NCBI RefSeq assembly: GCF_003397705.1
Contig: NZ_QJVB01000001.1
Location: forward strand, 186,001-250,000
DNA length: 64,000 bases
Direction: 5' to 3'
Origin: Gardnerella swidsinskii
GTDB lineage: Bacteria > Actinomycetota > Actinomycetes > Actinomycetales > Bifidobacteriaceae
Under the pieces are notes generated by a model. It had not been told where the DNA came from. It searched no databases and saw only the letters and a list, made by a program, of their open reading frames with translations. Below, one piece after another: positions 18,496 through 28,032 of the stretch (positions are counted from its first letter, which is position 1; each line of letters begins with the position of its first letter). Both the position numbers and the translations under genes were made by a program.

Positions 18496-19548
18496 ATGTT
18501 TAGGAATGTAATGGCGATTGAGCGCGCGCTTGGCACGGGGATTATTATCTCTAGCAGCGTGCCGATTTCGCAGCGCGTGCAGAAGCGGATTCGTGCCTTT
18601 GTTGAAGAGTATGAATCGGTGCTTTCGCGCTTTCGTGCAGATTCGCTAGTTTCGCGTATGGCTCGTGCGGAGCATGGCGGCGAGTTTGAGTTTCCAGCAT
18701 GGGCTGGGCCACTTTTTGCACTTTATAGCGAGTTTTACTCTGCCACGCACGGTGCTTTCGACGCGTGCATTGGCGCGGATCTGCTTGCGCTTGGCTACAA
18801 CAATTCTGTGCAATTCGTTCCAGAGTCGGCAGCTAGCGCGAGTTCTAATATAGGCAGTTGGGCTAATTATCGTCGCTCTTTGCCGATTACGTGGGCAGAT
18901 ATTTCGCAAGATAGCGGCAGTGCAACGCTTTGCACAAATCAGTCAGTGCAGCTTGATTTTGGTGCAGCTGGAAAGGGCTATTTTGTAGATCTCGTAACAC
19001 AGATTATTAAAGAGGAGCTTGGTAGTGAGATGCCTTCGGATTGTGATTCGCTTGCGGATTTTGATTTTCTTGTAAACGCTGGCGGAGATATGCGCGCTTG
19101 TTTTAGCGAAGAGAATAGTCAAATAAAAGTGGCTCTGGAAAATCCTTTTGACACAACTCAAGCAATTGGAGTGGCATCAATCGCAAGCGGAGCGTTGTGT
19201 GCGTCGTCTAATGCGAGAAGGCGATGGAAAGTAAAAGAAGCAAGTTGCTTAGGTAAAGATGCAAGTGGCTTTGAGTCTAATTTAATTGCGACTCACTTGA
19301 TTAATGCGCTTGATGGCATTCCTGCTTGCGATTTATGCGCAAGCTGGGCGTATGTGCCTAGCAAAACTTGCGATTTTCCAACAGCTTATGCCGATGCGCT
19401 CGCAACGGCATTGTTTGTATCGCAAGAAAGCGATTTGCAAAAAATCGTGCAAACTACCAGCGCTGAGTTCGCTGTAATCTCGCCAAATCGTGCGCTTCGC
19501 AAAACGCGTGCATTCCCAGCGCACTTTTTGTTGACTAATGCTGAATAA
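18496..19548 (+). CDS. apbE: ApbE-type FAD:protein FMN transferase
   Basis: Transfers FMN from FAD to a Thr/Ser of flavoproteins. Family motifs: SRFRADSLVSRM near residue 45, DFGAAGKGYFVDLV (substrate region), VNAGGDMRACF and HLINALDGIPACD. No signal peptide is seen, so it would act in the cytoplasm or is a secretion-independent form. ATG 18496 is preceded by GGGAGTG ten bases upstream; ATG 18475 and TTG 18460 are alternatives. The only FMN-binding acceptor in the window is the lipoprotein at 40344-40943. Confidence 0.85.
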   Translation: MFRNVMAIERALGTGIIISSSVPISQRVQKRIRAFVEEYESVLSRFRADSLVSRMARAEHGGEFEFPAWAGPLFALYSEFYSATHGAFDACIGADLLALGYNNSVQFVPESAASASSNIGSWANYRRSLPITWADISQDSGSATLCTNQSVQLDFGAAGKGYFVDLVTQIIKEELGSEMPSDCDSLADFDFLVNAGGDMRACFSEENSQIKVALENPFDTTQAIGVASIASGALCASSNARRRWKVKEASCLGKDASGFESNLIATHLINALDGIPACDLCASWAYVPSKTCDFPTAYADALATALFVSQESDLQKIVQTTSAEFAVISPNRALRKTRAFPAHFLLTNAE

Positions 19549-19773
19549 TTCCAACTAATGCCCAATAATGACTATGCGAGCTATCTTGCCTGCAAGAATC
19601 GAAGCTAGGCGCAAGCGATGCGAGTGGCGTTGCTGCTGATTGTGCGCGTTTACAGTAGAATATTAAAGAACGCTTATTTAATTATTGCGTAATATTGCGC
19701 TTGTTTAATTAGCTTATATATTGCGCATACGCTTGCACGAATTGCACGAATTGCACGAATAGGGAGCAGCAAA

Positions 19774-20481
19774 ATGGACACTCGCAAAGAAGAAGAACGC
19801 GCGGAATTGCATCGCACGATTTGGAAGATTGCAGACGATTTGCGAGGTTCTGTTGATGGCTGGGACTTCAAAGCATACGTATTGTGCACAATGTTTTATC
19901 GTTATATTTCCGAGAATTTATGCGATTATATTAATAAAAACGAGCATGAATCTGAAGGCGGCGATCCAAACTTTGATTATGCGAAAATAAGCGATGAAGA
20001 TGCCGAGCCTCTTCGCAGTGAGATGATTTCAGCTAAAGGCTTCTTTATACTTCCTAGCGAGCTGTTTTGCAATGTGCTTAAGAACGCTCCTCAAGATAGC
20101 AATCTAAACGAAACATTAAGTCGTGTGTTCCGCAATATTGAAGCTTCTTCTCAAGGAACTGATTCGTCTGACGATTTTAAGGGATTATTCTCCGATTACG
20201 ATGTGAATAATATTAAGCTTGCAGATACTGTTGAAGGCAGAAATAAGCGTTTTGTTAAGTTACTACAAGTGATTAGTGAGATGAAGCTTGGTAGCGTAAA
20301 CAACAACGTGATTGAGGCTTTTGGTGATGCTTACGAGTATTTGATGGGCTTGTATGCGTCTAACGCTGGCAAGTCTGGCGGCGAATACTTTACGCCTGCA
20401 GAAGTTTCAATGCTGCTCACGCGCCTTGGAACTGTTGGAAAATCAAGCATTTCCAGCGTGTACGATCCTGCGTGCGGGTTT
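19774..20481 (+). pseudogene. hsdM: hsdM fragment: 5' part of a type I methyltransferase subunit
   Basis: About 236 residues match HsdM: the N-terminal helical domain (TIWKIADDLRGSVDGWDFKAYVL) and the start of the methyltransferase domain (GGEYFTPAEVSMLL). The homology ends abruptly inside the SAM-binding motif at VYDPACG, where GSG should follow; instead an AT-rich sequence adds about 35 unrelated residues before a stop at 20586. The catalytic NPPY motif is lost. A 9-bp tandem repeat (ATTGCACGA x3, 19734-19762) and GGGAG precede the start. hsdS is absent, and the end of hsdR appears 11.5 kb further on. Confidence 0.88.
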
Positions 20482-20645
20482 CGTGTCATAATAATGACAC
20501 AGGCAAATAGTCAAGTAAATATAAGGGTTTTAGAGCTTCTACCAAAGTTTAAAATCAAAAATATGAATTGTTGGTGTGCTGTTTAGAGCAGTTATTACGA
20601 AAATAAATGTTGTAAACAGTACATCAGCATAAAGGAGGAACTCAC

Positions 20646-21496
20646 ATGTCTAAGGCAAAAAAAGACACGATTGAAGCAAAAGGTTTTGCTATTCAAATTT
20701 ATACTGAAGACTTTAAAAACGACTATAAATAAGTCTAACAGATATTGCTAGATATAAAAGCGATGAACCAAGTGATGTAATTAAAAATTGGATGAGAAGA
20801 AAAGATACAATTGAATTTCTTGGTTTATGGGAAAGCTTAAACAACATGAATTTCAATTCGGTCGAATTCGACCGAATTAAATCGGAGGCGGGTTATAATT
20901 CATTTACATTGTTTCCTAAGAAATGGGTAGAAAAAACAGAAGCTATCGGAATTATTTCAAAAGGCGGAAGATATGGTGGTGCATTTGCACATACAGATAT
21001 TGCCTTTGAATTTGCTTCATGGATTTCTGCTGAATTTAAGATGTATGTAATTCAGGATTACAAAAGACTTAAGTCAGATGAAAACTCTAAGCTATCATTA
21101 GGTTGGAATTTGAATAGAGAAATTTCTAAGATTAACTACAAAATCCATTCAGATGCAATCAAAGAATATCTCTTAAAAGATCTTACTAGCGAACAATTAT
21201 CTTATAAATACGCAAGTGAAGCAGATATGCTCAATGTTGCCTTATTTAACAAGAGAGTTAAACAGTGGCGTGAAGAAAATCCTGACTTAAAGGGTAACAT
21301 GAGAGATTATGCAAGTTTGAATGAGTTACTTGTACTTGCAAATATGGAAAGCTATAATGCGGTTCTTATCGGTAAAGGTATGGAACAAAAAGAAAGAATG
21401 ATAGAACTTAGAAAGCTTGCCAGAACTCAGCTGATGTCAATTGAGAAGTTGAACAATACAGGAATTAAAAGTTTAGAGGATAAGTCAAAGAAGTAG
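20646..21496 (+). pseudogene. KilA-N domain protein, frameshifted
   Basis: A strong AAAGGAGG precedes ATG 20646. The frame stops at TAA after FKNDYK (near 20732) and resumes in another frame as ISLTDIARYKSDEPSDV, the start of a KilA-N DNA-binding domain, continuing for about 250 residues. FALFPKKW-like and GGRYGGAFAHTDIAFEFASW segments are typical of the KilA-N proteins of conjugative elements and prophages. The C-terminal half is helical. The frameshift is close to the start, so a shorter product from an internal start could exist. Confidence 0.7.
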
Positions 21497-21507
21497 AGAG
21501 GTTTGTT

Positions 21508-21741
21508 ATGAGATGGGCATTGAAAATTATCTTATTTCCAATAATATTGCTCTTGTCGATACTAATTGCTTTTCTAAAATTTATTATAAAAGTTAGTGGA
21601 ATGATTTTAGGTATAATATCTTTTCTAGTATTTATAGGAGCAGTAGCTTGCTTTGTACAAAAAGAAATGGCAACTGGAATGGTAGCATTGTTACTAGCAT
21701 TCTTAATCAGTCCTTATGGGCTACCTAAAATTGCACTGTAG
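21508..21741 (+). CDS. small conjugative-element membrane protein (CD1845-like)
   Basis: The 77-residue protein has two or three membrane helices (IILFPIILLLSILIAFLKFI; MILGIISFLVFIGAVACFV; MVALLLAFLISPYGLP). Such proteins sit next to KilA-N/RepA genes in Tn916- and CTn-like elements of Firmicutes; the naming is from context and pattern, not from a search. GAGAGGTTTGTT precedes the start. Function unknown. Confidence 0.6.
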   Translation: MRWALKIILFPIILLLSILIAFLKFIIKVSGMILGIISFLVFIGAVACFVQKEMATGMVALLLAFLISPYGLPKIAL

Positions 21742-21862
21742 ATTACAGCATACCTTGAAGTAGCGAAAGATACATTAAAGGAAATATAAGAGAGTTAAGA
21801 CGATGGAATATAAATCTATCGTCTTTTTCTATGCCTAAATTTAAGAGAAAGGAGGCGATAAT

Positions 21863-22902
21863 ATGAGTATGTATTTGTTTTAATGAACAGCCTATACTGG
21901 CAAATAAGGCGTTAGCCAGAGAATTAGGCTTAAATGAAGCTCTTGTGCTTCAACAAATAAATTACTGGATTGAAATAAATAAGAAGTCTGGCAACAATTA
22001 TCATGATGGCAAGTGTTGGACATATAACTCAATAAGAGCATGGCAAGAAAAAAGATTTCGATTATTTAAGTGTTGATACAGTTAAACGAACTTTTTCTAA
22101 GCTTGAAAAAGCGGACTATCTTTTAGTTGGAAACTATAATAAAGATCTTAGAGATAAAACGAAGTGGTACACAATAAATGACAATAAATTAGAAGAACTT
22201 TATTTTGAACTAAATCAAAGAAAACACGAGAAAGAAAGAAAAGTATTAGAACAAGTAAGTAAAAGTGCTATACCTAATGCATTAGGGCAAAATGCGCCAA
22301 TGGAAGAGGGCAAAATCAACCAATGCAATGAGGTATTTAGCACCGATGCATTTGATGAAAATCAACCAGTGCATTATTGCAACTTGCATGAACCATTACC
22401 AGAGATTACTACAAATAATTCATCAAAGATTACTTCATATATTTCTACAGAGAATTCCTCCCACCTGCCCATCTATGAAAAAGATATATTTTATTTAAGG
22501 GATGGAATGGAGGATGGACGTAAAAAAATAAAATCATATAAATCTTGTTTAGAAGAATTAAGAGAAAGTACAGGATATAACGAACACATGAAGCTAGGTA
22601 ATAAGATTGTTGCTAAAACCTTTGATGAAATAATAAAAGTTTTAGCTGATGTTATGGTATTGAATGCAGAAGATACAGTGACAATAAATCAAACAAAATT
22701 ACCAGCATATGTTGTTCAAGAGAGATTTAGAGAATTAGATTCTTTGCATATGGAGTATCTTGTAAATGCTTTATCAGAGAACGAATCGAAAATAAGAAAT
22801 GTAAGAGCTTTTATTTTAACGGCAGCATATAATGCACCAAGCAATATGGATGCCTATTATACGGCACTTGTTAGTTATGATATGAGGGAAGGAGGTTACT
22901 GA
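21863..22902 (+). pseudogene. RepA-like replication initiator, frameshifted
   Basis: ATG 21863 follows AAAGGAGG. The frame is lost within ten codons and resumes as CFNEQPILANKALARELGL, then shifts again near 22050 (RAWQEK then DFDYLSVDTVKRTFSKLEK). These pieces form the winged-helix N-terminal domain of replication initiator A proteins; the last 200 residues (22300-22902) are continuous. At least two frameshifts exist. It overlaps the start of the PcfB-like gene by one base. Confidence 0.65.
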
Positions 22903-23386
22903 TGATAAATGAAGAAATTTCTAATAGAGTAGTTAACATTGAAGTTAATGTATTAAAGGCAACTTATCAAGAAATCTTAAGTCAAGTAAAGAAGTTACAA
23001 CAGAGATCAAAACAACATGGTGGCTTAGATAAACTTATCAAGGCGGAGGGAAATGAAGTAAAACTCAAAGATATGGTTAAGAAAGGTCAGCTTGAAGAAA
23101 TCAATGTTAAAGATGGTGAATTAAAAGAACTAAAAAAGAATTGAATAAACATGGTGTTAAATTCTCAGTGATGAAAGATAAGGAAACAGGGACACATTCA
23201 GTATTCTTCCAAGCAAAAGATACAAAGGTTATGAATAAAGCTTTTCAAAATGTTCTTTCAAATATTGAGAAGAAAGAGAAAAATAAGGAGTCAATTCACA
23301 AGAATATTGAGAAGTTCAAGGAGAAGGCAAAGAACTCTGTTTCTAAAGATAAAGTCAAGAATAAACAAAAGGAGCAAAGCCTATGA
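22902..23386 (+). pseudogene. PcfB-like (DUF3801) conjugation protein, frameshifted
   Basis: Begins MINEEISNRVVNIEVN, the typical PcfB start, and is followed by VirD4 as in CTn elements. The frame ends at 23144 in an A-rich run; the other frame continues LNKHGVKFSVMKDKETG through SVFFQAKDTKVMNKAF and a Lys-rich tail to 23386. A single missing base near 23135-23140 explains the break. It overlaps the VirD4-like gene by four bases (ATGA). Confidence 0.7.
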
Positions 23387-24699
23387 TAGATAAGATACCA
23401 AAGAACATCAAAGGTTTATTCAAAGTGCAAGATAAGGCAAAGTTTCTAAAGCAGAACATTCCCTATCTTGCATTTTTCTATGCGGGCAACATCTTTTCTC
23501 ACCATGTAAGAGTCTATACTGGTGGAGATGTGATAGACAAAATCTTTCAAGGTATATTAGAGCTTAATACTATGAGCTTTATTCTGAGTATTCATCCAAC
23601 TGATATTTTAATGGACGTGTGAGTAGCAGTTTTAATTAAATTTATAGTCTATACAAAAGGTAAAAATGCAAAAAAGTTTAGGCAAGGGAAAGAGTATGGT
23701 TCAGCAAGATGGGGAACAAGAAAAGATATAGAGCCATACATGGATGAAAAGTTCCAAAATAATATCTTGCTTACCCAGACTGAGCGATTAACTATGAATG
23801 GCAGACCGGCAAATCCAAAGTATGCAAGAAATAAAAATGTACTTGTTATAGGTGGTTCAGGCTCCGGAAAGACAAGATTTTATGTAAAACCGAACCTAAT
23901 GCAAATGCACTCGTCATATTGTGTAACAGATCCTAAAGGAACAATAGTCATTGAGTGTGGCAAAATGCTTGAAGATAATGGCTATGAAATAAAAATCTTA
24001 AATACCATCAACTTCAAAAAGAGTATGAAGTACAATCCCTTTGCTTATCTTAGAAGTGAAAAAGACATCCTCAAATTAGTGCAGACAATCATTGCAAACA
24101 CTAAGGGGGAGGGTGAAAAAGCAGGTGAGGATTTTTGGGTAAAAGCCGAAAAACTTTACTATACAGCTCTTATTGGATATATCTTCTATGAAGCTCCAAG
24201 AGAAGAAAAGAACTTTGCGACATTGTTGGACATGATAGATGCTTCAGAAGTTAGGGAAGATGATGAAACATATATGAATCCTATTGATAGACTATTTGAA
24301 GCATTGGAAAAGAAAGAGCCTACACACTTTGCAGTAAAGCAATATAAAAAGTACAAACTTGCTGCTGGAAAAACAGCAAAGTCTATTCCAATTTCATGTG
24401 GTGCAAGACTTGCTCCATTTGATATTCAAGAGCTTAGGGACTTGATGAAAGAAGATGAACTTGAGCTTGATACTCTTGGGGATAGAAAGATAGCACTCTT
24501 TGTTATTATCTCTGATACGGATGATGCCTTTAACTTTGTGGTGTCTATTATGTACTCACAGCTATTTAACTTCTTATGTGATAAGGCAGATGATGAGTAT
24601 GGAGGGAGATTACCTGTTCATGTAAGGTGCTTGCTTGATGAGTTTGCCAATATCGGCTTAATTCCAAAATTCGAAAAATTGATTAAAAGATTTGGATAA
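23383..24699 (+). pseudogene. VirD4/TraG-type coupling ATPase, with internal stop and truncated end
   Basis: Type IV coupling protein that would deliver the relaxase-DNA complex to the transfer channel. A TGA at 23620-23622 interrupts the frame after 79 residues; reading on in the same frame gives the transmembrane/linker part, Walker A GGSGSGKTRF and Walker B VRCLLDEFANIG. The normal C-terminal ~200 residues are missing: after LIPKFEKLIKRFG the sequence joins an unrelated frame (DNDGVPDRCDNDFRD). A deletion scar is therefore likely around 24690-24700. Non-functional for transfer. Confidence 0.8.
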
Positions 24700-25181
24700 T
24701 GATGGTGTGCCAGATAGATGTGATAATGACTTTAGAGACAGTGACTACTTTGAAACTACTTATGATGTAGAGGATAATATTCACACAAGGGCAGAAAGCA
24801 AAGAAAAGGTATCTGAAAAGCAGTCTATCTTATGACAGATTAAGTCATATCAGTCAGAAGAAAAACAAGCAGAAACACGAGAAAATAAATCAAAAGAACA
24901 TGATGAACGTTAAGGGGCTTTTTACAAGCTCCTTTTTACTTTTTTAGAAACTATGGAGGTATATTATGAACTACACAGGAATGAGAAATACACTAGAACA
25001 AATGGCAAACGAAAATCACGAAGATTTTGCAAAGGCACTAATTAGTTTTGAAAAAGGAATCAATGATAAAGATGCCTTGGACAAGTTATACTAGGAATAT
25101 ATGGATAATGATAGTATGAGCTTACTTAATGATGAGTTTGATTATTTGATTGATGAACTTAGAGAAAAATGGACAGATTAA
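24700..25181 (+). pseudogene. fragments of conjugative-element accessory genes
   Basis: Two remnants. From 24700 a frame reads DNDGVPDRCDNDFRD to a TGA near 24836, the tail of a larger element protein. From ATG 24966 (behind ATGGAGG) a 71-residue small acidic protein, MNYTGMRNTLEQMA..., is interrupted by TAG at 25092 and ends at 25181, overlapping the SSB-like gene. No intact gene is seen in this stretch. Confidence 0.5.
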
Positions 25182-25626
25182 AGATAGTGTAGCAATTGAA
25201 AAAGAAGACAATGATCTGGTGAATATTGTTGGGAATATCGTAGGTGAGGTTGAAACAATTGAAAGAGAAAATAAGAATGGAGAAGCCTTTAAAGTAGTTA
25301 ATTTCTCGGTTGTGTCAAAAGATGATGAGGGGAATAAGATTTACACTAATTGCTCAGCTTATGGGGATAAGGGAGATATCCCAAAGAACTTTAAGCAAGG
25401 AGACTTTGTAAAGCTTTTTGGACAGGTGAGATCATCCATTGACGATAACGGAAAGGAACATACTAATGTTAGAATACTATCGTCTAAGCTTTTAAAAGCA
25501 AAAGAACAGATAAAGAAGCAAGAAGAAAAGAAAGAATCAGTACATGGAGCAATAAAGAAATATAAGGCTGAAGAAAAAGCAAAACCTGTAGAAAAGAAAG
25601 AATCTTCAAAGGAAACGGAGAGATAG
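25150..25626 (+). CDS. SSB-like single-stranded DNA-binding protein of the element
   Basis: An OB-fold-like region (NIVGNIVGEVETIERENKNGEAFKVVNFSV...) resembles the small ssDNA-binding proteins of CTn elements; the C-terminal third is a Lys/Glu-rich low-complexity tail (KKQEEKKESVHGAIKKYKAEEK). The family's C-terminal acidic tip is absent. The start is uncertain: TTG 25150 or ATG 25153; the conserved part begins near residue 20. About 130 bases without a gene follow, containing the promoter of the restriction cassette. Confidence 0.6.
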   Translation: MMNLEKNGQIKDSVAIEKEDNDLVNIVGNIVGEVETIERENKNGEAFKVVNFSVVSKDDEGNKIYTNCSAYGDKGDIPKNFKQGDFVKLFGQVRSSIDDNGKEHTNVRILSSKLLKAKEQIKKQEEKKESVHGAIKKYKAEEKAKPVEKKESSKETER

Positions 25627-25723
25627 AATATGTCGGTGTGGTCTTAGGGTTGCACCAATTTTTTATTGCAAAATTAGTTCGAGAAAAAAGAAGATAATAC
25701 TATTAAAAGTTCTATTATTATGC

Positions 25724-25729
25724 TATAAT
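25724..25729 (+). promoter_or_regulatory. probable -10 of the restriction cassette
   Basis: A perfect TATAAT lies about 45 bases upstream of the control-protein start at 25773. No convincing -35 is seen at the proper distance, which would be usual for an activator- or repressor-controlled promoter. Confidence 0.4.
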
Positions 25730-25772
25730 AGAAACGATGTGATATTAGGATGGATAAGACTGAAGGATAATC

Positions 25773-25994
25773 ATGTCAAAACTAAGCTATAAAAAATTAT
25801 TTAAGAAATTAATAGATATAGAAATGACAAATACTGAGCTTATGAAAAAAGCCAAAGTAAGTAAAAGTACATTCTACAAAATAAAAAATGGCGAAAATGT
25901 TACTACTGATGTATTGCTAAGGATATGTGATGTATTGGAATGCGATATTTCAGAGATTGTAGAATGTGTTAATGATTCTTCGGAAGAAATATAA
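25773..25994 (+). CDS. XRE-type control protein of the type II restriction cassette
   Basis: The 73-residue protein is essentially one Cro/C1 helix-turn-helix domain ([23 protein letters not shown], then [21 protein letters not shown]). Such small proteins often act as C proteins that delay endonuclease expression while methylation is established. The methylase gene begins one base after its stop codon (25996), so the two are co-transcribed and probably coupled. No clear C-box pair was recognised upstream. Confidence 0.75.
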   Translation: MSKLSYKKLFKKLIDIEMTNTELMKKAKVSKSTFYKIKNGENVTTDVLLRICDVLECDISEIVECVNDSSEEI

Positions 25995-25995
25995 A

Positions 25996-27018
25996 ATGAA
26001 TTTAATTAGTTTGTTTTCAGGAGCAGGAGGATTAGACTTGGGTTTTGAAAAAGCAGGGTTTAATGTGGTAGCTGCTAATGAATACGATAAAACAATTTGG
26101 GAAACATATGAAAAAAATCATGATACAAAACTTATTAAGGGAGATATTTGTGGTATTCCTTCAGAGATGTTTCCTGAATGTGATGGTATTATAGGAGGTC
26201 CGCCATGCCAGTCTTGGAGTGAGGCGGGGTCATTAAAGGGGATTGACGATCCAAGAGGGCAATTATTTTATCAGTACATACGCATTTTGAAAGATAAAAA
26301 GCCGAAGTTCTTCTTAGCAGAAAATGTTAAGGGTATGATGGCGAAAAGGCATAATAGTGCTGTTGAAAATATTGTTTCTCAATTTGAGGAAGCTGGTTAC
26401 GATGTTTTCATTCATTTGTTAAATGCTAGTGATTATGGTGTTCCTCAGGATAGAAAAAGAGTTTTCTATGTTGGATTTAGGAAGGATTTAAACATCAAAT
26501 TTGAACCACCTAAACCATACGAGTCAAAGTTAACTTTTAAAGATGCGATATTTGATTTAAAAGATTCGGCAATTCCAGCATTAGAAAAAAATAAGACGAA
26601 TGGTGATAACTGTAAAGTTTTGAATCATGAATACTTTATTGGTGCTTATTCGCCAATATTTATGAGTAGAAATAGAGTTAGACAATGGGATGAACAGGCA
26701 TTTACAGTCCAAGCATCTGGAAGACAGTGCCAACTACATCCGCAAGCACCAGTTATGCCTAAAGTAGAAAAAAATAAAAATATATTTGAACCTGGTAAGG
26801 AATCACTATACAGAAGATTAACCGTGAGAGAGTGTGCAAGAATACAAGGATTTCCAGATAATTTTAAATTCTATTATACGAATTTGAACGATGCATATAA
26901 AATGATCGGTAATGCTGTTCCTGTGAACTTAGCGTATGTTATGGCGGAGTCAATTTTAGAAGCTTTGCGTAATTCTAGTTCAAATTTGAGGTCCCTAAAA
27001 ACAGGAACAGATAATTAG
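25996..27018 (+). CDS. cytosine-5 DNA methyltransferase, HaeIII-like (GGCC)
   Basis: All C5-methylase motifs are present in order: [27 protein letters not shown] with catalytic Cys, [55 protein letters not shown]. The target-recognition region ([20 protein letters not shown]) and the rest closely resemble M.HaeIII as I remember it, predicting methylation of GGCC. From ATG 25996 it has 340 residues; an in-frame ATG at 25966 overlaps the control gene. The matching endonuclease follows 13 bases later. Confidence 0.9.
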   Translation: MNLISLFSGAGGLDLGFEKAGFNVVAANEYDKTIWETYEKNHDTKLIKGDICGIPSEMFPECDGIIGGPPCQSWSEAGSLKGIDDPRGQLFYQYIRILKDKKPKFFLAENVKGMMAKRHNSAVENIVSQFEEAGYDVFIHLLNASDYGVPQDRKRVFYVGFRKDLNIKFEPPKPYESKLTFKDAIFDLKDSAIPALEKNKTNGDNCKVLNHEYFIGAYSPIFMSRNRVRQWDEQAFTVQASGRQCQLHPQAPVMPKVEKNKNIFEPGKESLYRRLTVRECARIQGFPDNFKFYYTNLNDAYKMIGNAVPVNLAYVMAESILEALRNSSSNLRSLKTGTDN

Positions 27019-27031
27019 GCGGAGGTAATCT

Positions 27032-27988
27032 ATGAGTGAAAAAAGTAATAATCAAGGAAGGGCATATGAGTTTTCTTATTTAACTACATTGTTTGAAGAA
27101 ATATCAAAAGTTCGTCCGGCAAAGATAGAAAAAAACAGTAGCTTTTATGCTGCAGAACGTGCATGGAATACTTTAATCGATTCTGAAAAAGCTATATACA
27201 AGATTAGTGCATTAGCTGGAGTAAATACTATATTTGAACTTGAACCTTTGATTTTAGATGATGGATTAGATGAGCTGGAATTGAAAATTCAATCAGATGA
27301 CAAGGGCAAAGAAGGCGATGTAAGAGATGTACTGATTATTAGACGAGGTATTGAGTGGGAAATTGGTCTTAGCGTAAAACACAATCATTTTGCTGTAAAA
27401 CATAGTAGATTATCTAAGAATTTAGATTTTGGGAAAGAGTGGTATGGAATAGATTGTTCTGAACAATATTGGACAGATATTAAACCAATATTTGAATATC
27501 TTGATTCTGAAAAACAAAAGGGTTCTAAGTGGAGTGAATTACCTAACAAAGAAGATGATGTATATGTTCCTTTATTAAATGCATTTAAAGCGGAACTGGA
27601 GAGACAAAATTGCTTGTTTGGTAAAGAGATTCCTAGATTTATGGTTGAGTATTTGCTTGGAGAATTTGATTTTTATAAAGTAATTGGGATTGATAATAAA
27701 AAGATAACTCAAATTCAAAGCTACAATTTGAGAGGAACGTTGAATAGAGAGGGTAAAAAGCGTAAAAGAAGCGATGAATTGCCAATATCAACACTTCCAA
27801 CAAGGATTGTTAGCTTGGAATATAAACCAGACAGTAAGAATACATTGGAACTATACCTTGATGGCGGTTGGCAATTTAGTTTCAGAATTCATAATGCTTC
27901 GACTAAGGTTGAATCAAGTTTGAAGTTTGATATACAAATCATAGGTATGCCTACAACAATTATATCGATAGATTGTAGATGGAAATAG
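27032..27988 (+). CDS. type II restriction endonuclease, HaeIII-like (GGCC)
   Basis: The 318-residue protein begins MSEKSNNQGRAYEF and contains IEKNSSFYAAERAWN, LSVKHNHFAVKHSRLS and the motif pattern of the HaeIII endonuclease family; length and position directly after a HaeIII-like methylase agree. It would cut unmethylated GGCC. GGCGGAGGTAATCT precedes the start. The gene appears intact. Specificity is inferred from the partner methylase and family resemblance. Confidence 0.82.
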   Translation: MSEKSNNQGRAYEFSYLTTLFEEISKVRPAKIEKNSSFYAAERAWNTLIDSEKAIYKISALAGVNTIFELEPLILDDGLDELELKIQSDDKGKEGDVRDVLIIRRGIEWEIGLSVKHNHFAVKHSRLSKNLDFGKEWYGIDCSEQYWTDIKPIFEYLDSEKQKGSKWSELPNKEDDVYVPLLNAFKAELERQNCLFGKEIPRFMVEYLLGEFDFYKVIGIDNKKITQIQSYNLRGTLNREGKKRKRSDELPISTLPTRIVSLEYKPDSKNTLELYLDGGWQFSFRIHNASTKVESSLKFDIQIIGMPTTIISIDCRWK

Positions 27989-27995
27989 GAATGTT

Positions 27996-28032
27996 AGGAG
28001 GGTCTGATAGTTTTATCAGATGTAATATTATG
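27996..28032 (+). promoter_or_regulatory. Shine-Dalgarno with a hairpin spacer before the MORC-like gene
   Basis: AGGAGGG (27996-28002) is followed directly by the perfect hairpin TCTGATA-GTTT-TATCAGA (28003-28020), then nine bases, then ATG 28030. Looping out the hairpin gives a normal SD spacing. This decides the start and might tune translation. Confidence 0.45.

Noticed and set aside
20482..20586. last ~35 codons of the open frame following hsdM
   Set aside because: They continue past the insertion junction into element DNA and have no relation to HsdM; excluded from the gene remnant.
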